Shown: positions 49,502-58,075 of the stretch, piece after piece | How the letters are laid out: every line of letters begins with the position of its first letter | Numbering within the stretch: the first letter of the stretch is position 1 | NCBI GenBank assembly: GCA_031551755.1 | Contig: JAVBNE010000006.1 | Span: 1-64,000 of the forward strand | DNA from: JAVBMU01 sp031551755 | GTDB lineage: Bacteria > Actinomycetota > Actinomycetes > Actinomycetales > Cellulomonadaceae | Direction of reading: 5' to 3' | Length of the DNA stretch: 64,000 nucleotides | Notes under the pieces: model-generated | Seen by the model: the letters and a program-made list of their open reading frames with translations, nothing else | What the model was told of the DNA's origin: nothing | The model's database searches: none | Program-made: the position numbers and the translations under genes

Positions 49502-49915
49502 CGGTTCACCTCATACGTTTGCGTGTCGGTCAGGGCGACCTCGCGATCACCACAGTCCAACGTAGCGGAGTTTCCCCCTTCCGGCCGCGAAGAGCGGTCG
49601 GTGGACGCGTGTCCGATGCAGTTGCAGCGGGGGACTAAACGGACATGAACGAATGTTACGTCACGTCTGACGAGTGATCGGGATCACTCACCTGTGCGGA
49701 CTACATTCGAAACAGCATTAGCTCACAGATACCGCCGAGCCGACGCTCGGCAGCAGCGAGCCGCATGATCAAGCGTCTGCCGCGGTCAACGGTCCCTCAA
49801 AACACACCTCGTCGTTCCAGCAGGTCGGCTCAGTCGTTCCTCCCATAAGGTCACGAGCGCTGTCTCGGCCGTCGCGCCGAACGCGCACAGCACCTTCACA
49901 CCACAACCATGGGAG
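49502..49915 (-). promoter_or_regulatory. divIVA upstream region with a CRP-like palindrome
   Basis: No gene is supported in this 414-nt gap. The best signal is GAGTGATC-GG-GATCACTC (49672-49689), a perfect palindrome of the form AGTGA-N6-TCACT, close to CRP/GlxR-family sites. A -10-like TAACAT lies on the minus strand at 49653-49658, so the palindrome would cover the -35 region of a divIVA promoter with a leader near 145 nt. A short GCCGA-GCG-TCGGC type hairpin occurs near 49739-49754. The rest looks unremarkable. Confidence 0.45.
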
Positions 49916-50194
49916 TCACAGGCTCCCGACGATTCGCGCAGCGACGAGGACTACCAGGAAGAGCACCATGAACGCGAGATCCAGCCGTATCTGCCCGAGC
50001 GACAGGGGCGGGATCACCTTTCGCAAGGCACGAAGCGGAGGGTCGGTGAGGGTGTAGATGAGTTCCGCCAGGATCAGGACGACGCCGCGTGGCCGCCAGT
50101 CCCGCGCGAAGACCGTCACCCAGTCGAACACCATCCGCCCGATAAGCACGAGCAGGTAGAGCCACAGGACGAGCGCGATGAAGTCGAAGATCAC
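49916..50194 (-). CDS. YggT-family membrane protein
   Basis: A 92-residue protein with two membrane spans (IALVLWLYLLVLIGRMVFDWV near the start and LDLAFMVLFLVVLVAARIV at the end) and the amphipathic TDPPLRALRKVIPP of the YggT family, which is linked with division genes in many bacteria. GTG 50194 is preferred because the frame to the left of it crosses the sepF terminator hairpin. Confidence 0.88.
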   Translation of the reverse strand: MIFDFIALVLWLYLLVLIGRMVFDWVTVFARDWRPRGVVLILAELIYTLTDPPLRALRKVIPPLSLGQIRLDLAFMVLFLVVLVAARIVGSL

Positions 50195-50234
50195 GAGGTC
50201 AACTGTGCCAGAGGAACTCCGCCCAAGCACCAAA

Positions 50235-50270
50235 CGTCCCGCTGTCGACCACCAGGTCGGCAGCGGGACG
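50235..50270 (-). terminator. Strong terminator after sepF
   Basis: A 16-bp stem with one G-U pair (arms CGTCCCGCTG...CGACC and GGTCG...CAGCGGGACG) and a 4-nt loop, followed on the minus strand by TTTGGTG. It stands 12 nt after the sepF stop and should end the division-gene transcript, leaving yggT with its own promoter. Confidence 0.8.
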
Positions 50271-50281
50271 CTATGTAGGTA

Positions 50282-50764
50282 TCAGCTCTGGTTGTAGAAA
50301 CCGGCGGCAGCGGGGGCTGTGGCAGTCACGCCCTCCTCGCCCTTGATCTCCACATGTTTGGGCGAGAGCAAGAAGACTTTGGCCGTCACCCGCTCGATCC
50401 GTCCGCTGAGGCCGAAAATCAGCCCGGCCGAGAAGTCCACGAGCCGCTTGGCGTCGTTGTCGTCCATATCGGTCAAGTTGATAATGACCGGCGTCCCCTC
50501 ACGGAAAGCCTCCCCGATCACCCGGGCGTCGTTGTAGGACCGCGGGTGCACCGTGGTGATCCGGCGCAGTTCAGCAACCGGCTCCGCGGCTGCGCGTGCG
50601 ACCTCCCGGGGGGTGGTGTGCCGATGCAACGGCGTGACCTGCGCCTGGTAGTCGTCCTGCACGTCGACCTCCGGCTCATCGTAGTCGTCGTACGCATCCA
50701 AGTCGTCGCCACGGTCATCAGCGAGGCCCAGATACAACATGGTCTTGCGAATCGCTCCGGTCAT
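50282..50764 (-). CDS. sepF: Cell-division protein SepF
   Basis: Membrane anchor and alignment factor for FtsZ filaments in Gram-positive bacteria; essential in actinobacteria that lack FtsA and ZipA. The 160-residue protein has an N-terminal amphipathic helix (MTGAIRKTMLYLGLADD), an acidic linker (DAYDDYDEPEVDVQDDY) and the folded domain with VIINLTDMDDNDAKRLVDFSAGLIFGLSG. ATG 50764 has GAGAGG upstream. It is 110 nt after pgeF. Confidence 0.96.
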   Translation of the reverse strand: MTGAIRKTMLYLGLADDRGDDLDAYDDYDEPEVDVQDDYQAQVTPLHRHTTPREVARAAAEPVAELRRITTVHPRSYNDARVIGEAFREGTPVIINLTDMDDNDAKRLVDFSAGLIFGLSGRIERVTAKVFLLSPKHVEIKGEEGVTATAPAAAGFYNQS

Positions 50765-50874
50765 CGACCTCTCTCCGTTCCTCACTCGTCCCTTGTGGGT
50801 CGTTCCACGCTAACCGAGCGAAGTATCGGCACCGGTACGACACGCCCAGGTGGCCGTGATCGCACAGGGGGTGA

Positions 50875-51678
50875 TCATTGCCGGATTGGTTCGAGTCGGA
50901 TGATGCCGGCAAAACGCCCGGTGCGGCCGCCTGGTGATCCTCGATAGGAGAAAAACCTGCCATCCGTTCGAGTGCAGGCCTCGATTCGGGTCACTGAAGC
51001 ACCGAAGGCCGTCAACTGCGCAATGACCCCGGCGGCCAGGTCGAGGGCCGGTGTCTCCCACTCAGTGACCGATCTGGTCTCGGGGATCAGCGCCGCGACC
51101 TCGTCACGGAGTTCGGCCGGCACCTCATAGCACTCCCCACAGATACTCGGGCCGACGGCCGCCTGCATGCGGCTGGGACGTGCGCCGAGTTCCACCAACG
51201 TGCCGAATACACTGGCCAACACGCCTTCGGCCAAACCTCGGCGGCCCGCATGCGCGCTGGCAACCACTCGGGCGACAGGATCGGCGATCAGCACGGGCAC
51301 ACAATCCGCGACCAGGACGCCCAGGGCCACATCGGTCGCGGTCGTCACCAGTGCATCGGCAGTGCCCACCGCCAGTGGGGGTTCGACTTCCGAGGACCAG
51401 CCCGGCGACTCCACTATCTTCGTTCGAGTCCCGTGCACCTGGGTCGAGAAGGCGATCGGCGCTCCCATGAGCCCAGCGGCGACCGCCCGGTTCGCCCGGA
51501 CATGCCGCAGGTCATCGCCTACTGCGGCACCCAGGTTGAACGAATCCCACGGGCGCCCCGAACACCCTCCTCGACGGGTAGTGAACCCGGCGCGAACGCC
51601 AGCGCCGAGATCCACCTTCCAGAACCCGGGACCCGCCTCACCCTGGGCGTCTTCGCCGCCTGAAGTCCGTGCCACCAC
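50875..51678 (-). CDS. pgeF: Peptidoglycan editing factor / YfiH laccase-domain protein
   Basis: A 267-residue member of the family DUF152/YfiH. In E. coli PgeF acts in removing mis-incorporated amino acids from peptidoglycan precursors; other members show purine-nucleoside activity. The copper/zinc-type sites are ADCVPVLIADP, SAHAGRRGL and GPSICGECYEV. It starts at GTG 51678, two bases after the ftsZ stop. The PLP protein yggS, often found next, is not here. Confidence 0.92.
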   Translation of the reverse strand: MVARTSGGEDAQGEAGPGFWKVDLGAGVRAGFTTRRGGCSGRPWDSFNLGAAVGDDLRHVRANRAVAAGLMGAPIAFSTQVHGTRTKIVESPGWSSEVEPPLAVGTADALVTTATDVALGVLVADCVPVLIADPVARVVASAHAGRRGLAEGVLASVFGTLVELGARPSRMQAAVGPSICGECYEVPAELRDEVAALIPETRSVTEWETPALDLAAGVIAQLTAFGASVTRIEACTRTDGRFFSYRGSPGGRTGRFAGIIRLEPIRQ

Positions 51679-51680
51679 GG

Positions 51681-52985
51681 TTACTTCAAGAAGTCGGGAA
51701 CATCGAGTTCATCGGCCAACCGTGCGGGTGGCTCATCCCGCACAGGCTGAATCTCGAGCGGTTCCTCAGTTGACTCCACGCCGTCCGTGCCGGAGATCCC
51801 TTCGCCAGCACGCTCGCGATCCACGAGGGAAAGTGTCGGCTGCGCGTTGCGCTGCCCTACACCCGCCCGACCATCGAGCGTGACGGGCACGTCGTCGTGA
51901 TCGATGTCGGGGGTCATCGCCGACAACGGACGCGGTCGGGTATGCGCCCCGGTCGGCTCGACCGGCGGTGCGAGTCGCCGGGCCGTCTGCGAGCCGGCGA
52001 CTTGGCCGAGTGCGCGGGGGTCCTTTCGGGCCGTCGGCACACCCCCGTCGAAACCGGCGGCGATCACCGTCACCCTGACCTCGTCCCCCAAAGCGTCGTC
52101 GATCACCGCACCGAAGATGATATTCGCCTCTGTGTGCGCGGCCTCCTGGACCAAGCGTGCGGCCTCGTTGATCTCGAAGAGACCGAGGTCAGAACCACCT
52201 TGAATCGACAGCAGCACGCCGTGGGCACCGTCAATACTCGCCTCGAGCAACGGGCTGGAGATCGCGGATTCGGCGGCCTGAACGGCCCGGTCCTCTCCGC
52301 GCGCCGAGCCGATTCCCATGAGTGCCGAACCGGCGCCTTGCATGACTGACTTGACGTCAGCGAAGTCCAAGTTGATGAGGCCCGGGGTCGTAATGAGATC
52401 CGTAATACCCTGCACACCCGAAAGCAGCACCTGATCGGCCTCGTGAAAAGCAGCCAGCGCGGAAACGCTGCGATCCGACATTGCCAACAGCCGATCGTTC
52501 GGGATCACGATCAAAGTGTCGACTTCGTCGCGCAATGCCTCGATCCCGTGGTCTGCCTGCACCGACCGACGGCGCCCCTCGAAGGTGAACGGCCGGGTCA
52601 CCACACCGACGGTCAGCGCGCCCAGAGACCGAGCCAGCCGTGCGACGACAGGCGCTCCCCCCGTGCCGGTGCCGCCGCCCTCCCCGGCGGTGACGAAAAC
52701 CATATCCGCACCCCGCAGGACATCCTCGATCTCCTCTGTGTGCTCCTCGGCGGCCTTCTTGCCCACCTCCGGATCGGCACCGGCACCGAGCCCACGGGTC
52801 AATTCGCGGCCGACATCGAGCTTGACGTCGGCATCCGACATCAGCAGTGCTTGGGCGTCGGTATTGATGGCAATGAACTCGACACCCTTGAGGCCGACCT
52901 CGATCATCCGGTTGACAGCATTGACGCCGCCACCGCCGATGCCGACCACTTTGATGACAGCTAAGTAGTTCTGCGGAGTTGCCAC
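51681..52985 (-). CDS. ftsZ: Cell-division protein FtsZ
   Basis: Tubulin-like GTPase of the division ring. The 434-residue protein has the GTP-binding TAGEGGGTGTGGAPV, an N-terminal VVGIGGGGVNAVNRM, the T7 loop region NLDFADVKSVM, a variable linker (about 320-425) and the conserved C-terminal DVPDFLK that binds SepF or other partners. Start is GTG 52985. The gene is followed directly by pgeF. Confidence 0.99.
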   Translation of the reverse strand: MATPQNYLAVIKVVGIGGGGVNAVNRMIEVGLKGVEFIAINTDAQALLMSDADVKLDVGRELTRGLGAGADPEVGKKAAEEHTEEIEDVLRGADMVFVTAGEGGGTGTGGAPVVARLARSLGALTVGVVTRPFTFEGRRRSVQADHGIEALRDEVDTLIVIPNDRLLAMSDRSVSALAAFHEADQVLLSGVQGITDLITTPGLINLDFADVKSVMQGAGSALMGIGSARGEDRAVQAAESAISSPLLEASIDGAHGVLLSIQGGSDLGLFEINEAARLVQEAAHTEANIIFGAVIDDALGDEVRVTVIAAGFDGGVPTARKDPRALGQVAGSQTARRLAPPVEPTGAHTRPRPLSAMTPDIDHDDVPVTLDGRAGVGQRNAQPTLSLVDRERAGEGISGTDGVESTEEPLEIQPVRDEPPARLADELDVPDFLK

Positions 52986-53134
52986 GTCAGTGCCTCTCGA
53001 TCGTCAGCGCACAATGTCTCACCCTCAACATGAAGGTTATAGTTATGTCAGGTGTGTCACGACTCGACGGTAGGTGTCCCGATACGCCACGGCAACAACC
53101 TGCCCGCGCGTGTCGCCGACGAGCCCTGGGTATC
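52986..53134 (-). promoter_or_regulatory. ftsZ promoter region with paired GACAC motifs
   Basis: A 149-nt gap between ftsQ and ftsZ. On the minus strand the AT-rich CATAACTATAACC (53035-53047) can supply a -10 box, and two GACAC motifs (53054-53058 and 53074-53078) lie 20 bp apart just upstream. GACAC is the core of WhiA sites in streptomycetes, where ftsZ is a target. A near-palindrome ACCCTCAACATGAAGGTT (53021-53038) follows. Confidence 0.5.
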
Positions 53135-54103
53135 TCATCGGGTGATCGGAGCCTTTGGTGCCGAGACGTCGAAAACCGTCGCCTTGGCCGCCCCAGGTGC
53201 CGCCCGCAATGCCTCCAGGACTTGGACCTTCAACGCCGACTGCGACGCGTCGCCCCACCGAACACGCACGCCGTCGCGCAGTACCATCTCGACCGAATCC
53301 TGGGAACGAGCAGAGACCGTCGCGACCTGGGCGCGCAGTTCCGGACTCGACGCGGCAACCACGGTAAGGGCGGCCCGCAGCGCACGGCCGCCACTGTCCT
53401 CGAGTGGGACCTCGATCTGTGGAAGATTCTCAGGCGCCGTCTCGGCATCAGCCACGTGGACCCCGTCGACGTCGAGCAGCGCGATCGTCCCCTCACGGGG
53501 CACCGCTGCCACCGGTTCGCGGGAGACCAGCTCGACCCTCAGGCCATCCGGCCAGTCTCGCGAAATCCGCACATCCCGCACCCCGCGCAACTCAAGGATC
53601 TGCTGACGCAGCGCCACCGTGTCCAGACGCGCCAATGGCACACCATCCACATCGGTCACCAATGCACGCACAGCCGCCGGCTCGATCACGGTGCCCTCCC
53701 CCGTAATGGTGACCTTGGCCGGATCGACGGCCAAGATCGGCGACAGGAGAACGAGCCAGCCTCCCCCGGCTAGCAACAGCGCCAAAACGGCTATCACCCC
53801 GGCGCGCTGCCGGGTGCGATGGCGCGCCATTGCTTGTCGCTCAGCGAGCCGATCAGCCATCCCTGTCGACACGACGCGGCGTTCGGAGCGCTCGGGCATC
53901 GGTGCCTCAGCGAGCGTCTCAGGCCGGTCGACCGGCGTCTTCGACGACCGTGCAGCGACCGGCACCGCCACCGCTGCGTTCTCCCGGGACGCCTCCGGGG
54001 AGCCACCACCGCGCTCGGTTCCGCGAGCTTTCGAAAGCCGCGGGGGTGCTGGAGTCGCAGATGCGGGGGGCCGCGTAGCCCGAGGACGAGGCGGTGGGCG
54101 CAT
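53135..54103 (-). CDS. ftsQ: Cell-division protein FtsQ
   Basis: Bitopic divisome protein. The 322-residue product has a long basic, Pro/Ala-rich cytoplasmic part (1-98), one membrane span (VIAVLALLLAGGGWLVLL, about 102-120), then the POTRA domain (VDPAKVTITGEGTVIEP) and the FtsQ beta domain. The cytoplasmic part is about 100 residues. Its ATG shares one base with the murC stop. Confidence 0.94.
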   Translation of the reverse strand: MRPPPRPRATRPPASATPAPPRLSKARGTERGGGSPEASRENAAVAVPVAARSSKTPVDRPETLAEAPMPERSERRVVSTGMADRLAERQAMARHRTRQRAGVIAVLALLLAGGGWLVLLSPILAVDPAKVTITGEGTVIEPAAVRALVTDVDGVPLARLDTVALRQQILELRGVRDVRISRDWPDGLRVELVSREPVAAVPREGTIALLDVDGVHVADAETAPENLPQIEVPLEDSGGRALRAALTVVAASSPELRAQVATVSARSQDSVEMVLRDGVRVRWGDASQSALKVQVLEALRAAPGAAKATVFDVSAPKAPITR

Positions 54104-55509
54104 CAGTTCGCCCTGCTCGCGAGACGGTCGAGGATCACCGCACCCAGTTCGGTCACATCACCGGCACCGACCGTCAGAACCAGATCACCGGCTCCGGCCG
54201 CATCGGCCACCGCGAGCGCCGCTTGCATCCGGTCCGGCACGGCGCGCCCACGGCCCGGGACCATCTGGTCGACGATCAGGTCGGGGCCCACCGTCGGGTC
54301 CGGGTCCTCACGAGCTGCGTAGATGTCCGAGACCACCGCGAGATCCGCGGCGTCGAGGGCCTGCGCGAACTCCCGGGCGAAGGTTCGGGTGCGGGAGTAG
54401 AGATGCGGTTGGAAGACGATCAGTACGCGACCGTCACCGGCCACGGCCCGGGCCGCGCCAACCAGTGCAGCCACCTCGGTGGGGTGGTGGGCGTAGTCGT
54501 CCACCACCCGGACGCCGCCGGCCGCACCTTTGTACTCGAACCGCCGCCCGGTCCCCCGGAACTCCGCCAGCCCTCGAGCGGCCTGCTGGGCGTCAACACC
54601 CAGAGCGATCGCGGCCGCCAACGCACCTGCCGCGTTCAGGGCGTTGTGCGTCCCCGGCACCGGGAGTCGCAACTCCAGGCCCTGCCCCGCGCCGTGCACC
54701 ATCGCCGCAATCCCCGACCCATCGGTCACGAGGTCAGTCAACCGAAGGTCTGCCTGCGGAGTGGTGCCGTAGCCGACCACCTGTCCTCCGGATTCCCGGT
54801 GGGCGCGCGCTAGGGCCGCCGCCCCCGGGTCGTCCACGCACGCCACCAGGGTGTCGCCGACCCGGGCCGCGAAGTCGACAAAGGCCTGCTCGAAGGCCTC
54901 ACGGGAGCCGAAATGATCGAGATGGTCGGGTTCGACATTCGTGATGAGCGCCACCGTGGGCCGGTAGTTCAGGAAGGAGCCGTCGGATTCGTCGGCCTCG
55001 ATCACCATCACGTCATCCGCACCGAGGTGGCCGCCCGGCACCGGCCCGTGGGCCGTCACCAACGAGCTGCCCACCGCGTAGGAGGGATCGAGTCCGGCTC
55101 CCTGGAGCGCCGCGACGACCATCGCCGAGGTGGTCGTCTTGCCGTGTGCTCCGGCCACCGCGACCGAACGTCCTCCGGCCATCAGCAGGGCCAACGCCTG
55201 GGAGCGATGGAGGACGCGCAGACCCGCACGGCGGGCTGCCGCCAGCTCCGGATTCGATTCCCGCACGGCGGTCGACACCACCACAGTGCGGGCTTCACCC
55301 AGATGCTCTGCATCATGGCCGACCCAGACCCGCGCCCCGGCCGCCTCCAACGAATCCAAGACCGGACTGCGCCGCGCATCCGAACCCTGAACCGGAATGC
55401 CGCGGGCCGCGAAGAGCTCGGCGATCACCGACATCCCGGCCCCGCCAATGCCGATCAGGTGGACGAGGCCGAGGCCGGAGCCGTCGCCGCCGGGAACCGC
55501 GCTGGTCAC
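54103..55509 (-). CDS. murC: UDP-N-acetylmuramate-L-alanine ligase
   Basis: Adds the first amino acid to UDP-MurNAc. The 468-residue Mur ligase has the N-terminal GIGGAGMSVIAELF, ATP loop GAHGKTTTSAMV, and EADESDGSFLNY. It overlaps murG by four bases and ftsQ by one. Confidence 0.98.
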   Translation of the reverse strand: MTSAVPGGDGSGLGLVHLIGIGGAGMSVIAELFAARGIPVQGSDARRSPVLDSLEAAGARVWVGHDAEHLGEARTVVVSTAVRESNPELAAARRAGLRVLHRSQALALLMAGGRSVAVAGAHGKTTTSAMVVAALQGAGLDPSYAVGSSLVTAHGPVPGGHLGADDVMVIEADESDGSFLNYRPTVALITNVEPDHLDHFGSREAFEQAFVDFAARVGDTLVACVDDPGAAALARAHRESGGQVVGYGTTPQADLRLTDLVTDGSGIAAMVHGAGQGLELRLPVPGTHNALNAAGALAAAIALGVDAQQAARGLAEFRGTGRRFEYKGAAGGVRVVDDYAHHPTEVAALVGAARAVAGDGRVLIVFQPHLYSRTRTFAREFAQALDAADLAVVSDIYAAREDPDPTVGPDLIVDQMVPGRGRAVPDRMQAALAVADAAGAGDLVLTVGAGDVTELGAVILDRLASRAN

Positions 55510-56633
55510 TGGCCACCGGCTTCCGCGGCGGCCGCCACAAGATCCGCCACCCGGGCAGCACCGTCCCGAACGCCGACCGAAGCCGCGGCCCGTGCCATGG
55601 CAGCCAGTACCTGGGGGTCACCCGCAAGCACGGGCACCTGGGCGGCAACCCACTCGGAGGTGAATCCGGCGTCGTCGACCAGCAGTCCGCCACCGGCGTC
55701 CACCACCGGACGAGCGTTCAGCCGCTGTTCGCCGTTACCGATGGGCAGCGGCACGTAGACCGCCGGAATCCCGAGGGCCGCCAGCTCGGAAACGGTGCCA
55801 GCACCCGACCGGCAGATGACCAGATCCGCGACCGCATAGGCATCCTGCATCGCGGCGAGGTACTCGAGGACCACATAGCGACCCGTCGCCCCGGCGACAG
55901 CCGCGCGTACCGGCCCGTCCTTGCCCTTGCCGGCCAGGTGCAGGACCTGCGCGCCACTGCCGAGAATCGCGGATGCCGCCCCGCAGACGGCTCGGTTGAG
56001 GGACAACGCCCCGAGCGAACCGCCCGTCACCACCACCGTCGTCATCCGCGGGTCCAGGCCGAGCCGCGCGGCGGCGGCCGCCCGCGTTCGGACCCGGTCA
56101 GCGCTCTGCGCCCGGATGAGCTCAGCGATCTCGCGCCGCAGCGGCAGGCCCGTGAGGTGGGCACCGCGCAGCTGCGTGCCCTCGAACGTCACCCCGATCT
56201 GGGCGGCCCAACGGGCACCGACCCGATTGGCGATACCCGGGCGGGCGTTCTGTTCGTGAATAACGATCGGTATCCCTCGCCGATGAGCGGCGTAGTAGGC
56301 GGGCGTCGAGACGTAGCCACCGAAGCCGACGACCACCCGCGCCCCCACCTCGTCCAGCACCTCACCCGCGGTGTCGATCGCCGCCTTGAACCGCACCGGC
56401 AGGCTGACCCACTGCGGGCTGGGCCGTCGGGGCAACGGCACCCGAGGCAGGTGCCGCAGGGTATAGCCACGCGCGGGCACCAGGTCGTCCTCCAGCCCGC
56501 CCGCGGTGCCGAGCGCCGTGATCGTAATCTGCGGATCACGCACACGTAGCTCATCCGCTACGGCCAATAGCGGGTTGACATGACCTGCCGTCCCACCACC
56601 TGCGAGCACTACGGAGCCGATTCCTGCCACCAC
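55506..56633 (-). CDS. murG: Lipid II synthase MurG
   Basis: Transfers GlcNAc to lipid I on the inner face of the membrane. The 375-residue GT-B enzyme shows GGGTAGHVNPLLAV, the G loop TGGSLGALSLNRAV and the UDP-GlcNAc site CRSGAGTVSELAALGIPAVYVPLP. It begins GTG-GTG at 56633, three bases after ftsW. Confidence 0.98.
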   Translation of the reverse strand: MVAGIGSVVLAGGGTAGHVNPLLAVADELRVRDPQITITALGTAGGLEDDLVPARGYTLRHLPRVPLPRRPSPQWVSLPVRFKAAIDTAGEVLDEVGARVVVGFGGYVSTPAYYAAHRRGIPIVIHEQNARPGIANRVGARWAAQIGVTFEGTQLRGAHLTGLPLRREIAELIRAQSADRVRTRAAAAARLGLDPRMTTVVVTGGSLGALSLNRAVCGAASAILGSGAQVLHLAGKGKDGPVRAAVAGATGRYVVLEYLAAMQDAYAVADLVICRSGAGTVSELAALGIPAVYVPLPIGNGEQRLNARPVVDAGGGLLVDDAGFTSEWVAAQVPVLAGDPQVLAAMARAAASVGVRDGAARVADLVAAAAEAGGQ

Positions 56634-56636
56634 GTC

Positions 56637-58073
56637 TTAACGTCCTTTCCGAGGCCCGGTGGACCGGGACCGTTCCTGCGTCTGTTTCGATGCCGCGCTC
56701 GCTACTGCCCGACCCGCCCGGTCACGACGACGCCAGCCGATCACCGTCAACGAACGGCGCACGACACTTGGCCGTGCCGCCAACGCCTCGGCGGCACCCG
56801 GTTCCGACCGGGCGAAGGAGATGACCACGCCGAGGGCGCCCATGGTGGCGATGAGCGCGGAGCCACCCGCCGAGACGAGCGGGAGCGGGACCCCGATCAC
56901 CGGGAAGAGACCGATGACCACCCCGATGTTGATGAATGCCTGCCCAACGATCCAGCAGGCGATCGCGGTCGTTGCGATCTTGACGAAGGGATCGGGGTGC
57001 CGTCGCACGATCCTGCTCATCGCAACCCCCAGCACGACGAACAGCCCGAGCACCAGCAGTGTGCCGAGCAGGCCCAGTTCCTCCCCGATCACCGAGAAAA
57101 TGAAGTCGTTATGCGCCTCCGGCAGATAACTCCACTTCTCCCGCCCGGCCCCGAGACCGACACCGGTCAACCCACCTGTCCCGAGACCCCACAATCCGTG
57201 CAGTGGCTGGTAGCAGGCCATCGTCGGGTCACAGGAACTGCCGTAGACCGCAAGGATCCGATCCGTGCGGTTCTCGTTGCCGTGGACGAAGAAGTAGAGC
57301 GTGGCGGCCACAGCGATCCCGATGCCCGGCAGAAGCAGCCGCAGGTCGACTCCGGCCACCAGATAGGCACCCGCAACCAGCATCGCGAAAACGAGCACCG
57401 TGCCGAGGTCGTGTCCGGCGAGCACGAGCCCGATGGCGAGCACAGCGCCCGGCAGGCTCGGGAGAAGGGCATGGCGCCACTGCCCCACCAGGCGGTGTTT
57501 GCGACCCAGGACGGCTCCCAGCCAGAGCGCCAGCGCCACCTTCAAGAGCTCCGACGGCTGCATCGTGAACGAACCGATGTGGATCCAGTTCGTGTTTCCC
57601 TTGTCGCTCAACCGGAACTGGGGAAGGAAGATCAGCGCTTGCAGAGCGAGCGCACCCAAGAAGAAGATCCAGGCGGTGTTCTTGTAGAAGGCGACCGGCA
57701 ACCGAGAGGCGATCAACAGCGCCGGCAGCCCGATGAGCACGAACTTCGCCTGCACCAGGAACTCGGTGTACGGGGAGTTGCCCGCCGCGATCTGCGTCAC
57801 CGCGGAACTCGACAGCACCATGACCAGGCCGATGACCGTGAGCAGCCCGGTGGCGCCGACCAGCAGGTAGTAGCTGGTCACGGAACTGTTCCACTGACCC
57901 AGCCAAATGGCGGCCGGAGCTTCGGGCGAGCTCTTACGAGGCGCGGCAGTCGGGCGAGCGCGCGCTGGTGTCGGCCGCGCGCCTTGGGTAGGACGTCGTG
58001 CGGGAACCGCAACCGCTGCGGATCGCTGGGAGGTTGCCGACGCGCCCCGGACGGTGCCGCTCCGGCGGGCCAT
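56637..58073 (-). CDS. ftsW: Lipid II polymerase FtsW (SEDS family)
   Basis: Septal peptidoglycan glycosyltransferase of 478 residues with about ten membrane spans. The long basic N-terminus (1-60) is cytoplasmic. Family motifs are RLSDKGNTNWIHIGSFTMQPSELLK, the catalytic-region GHDLGTVLV, PEAHNDFIFSVIGEELG and PLPLVSAGGSALI. The C-terminal tail is also basic. It works with FtsI, encoded at the right edge. Confidence 0.97.
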   Translation of the reverse strand: MARRSGTVRGASATSQRSAAVAVPARRPTQGARPTPARARPTAAPRKSSPEAPAAIWLGQWNSSVTSYYLLVGATGLLTVIGLVMVLSSSAVTQIAAGNSPYTEFLVQAKFVLIGLPALLIASRLPVAFYKNTAWIFFLGALALQALIFLPQFRLSDKGNTNWIHIGSFTMQPSELLKVALALWLGAVLGRKHRLVGQWRHALLPSLPGAVLAIGLVLAGHDLGTVLVFAMLVAGAYLVAGVDLRLLLPGIGIAVAATLYFFVHGNENRTDRILAVYGSSCDPTMACYQPLHGLWGLGTGGLTGVGLGAGREKWSYLPEAHNDFIFSVIGEELGLLGTLLVLGLFVVLGVAMSRIVRRHPDPFVKIATTAIACWIVGQAFINIGVVIGLFPVIGVPLPLVSAGGSALIATMGALGVVISFARSEPGAAEALAARPSVVRRSLTVIGWRRRDRAGRAVASAASKQTQERSRSTGPRKGR

Positions 58074-58075
58074 CG

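Noticed and set aside
49502..49915. tRNA or small RNA gene upstream of divIVA
   Set aside because: No cloverleaf or TTCGA-type T-loop could be found by eye; only the palindrome and short hairpins stand out.
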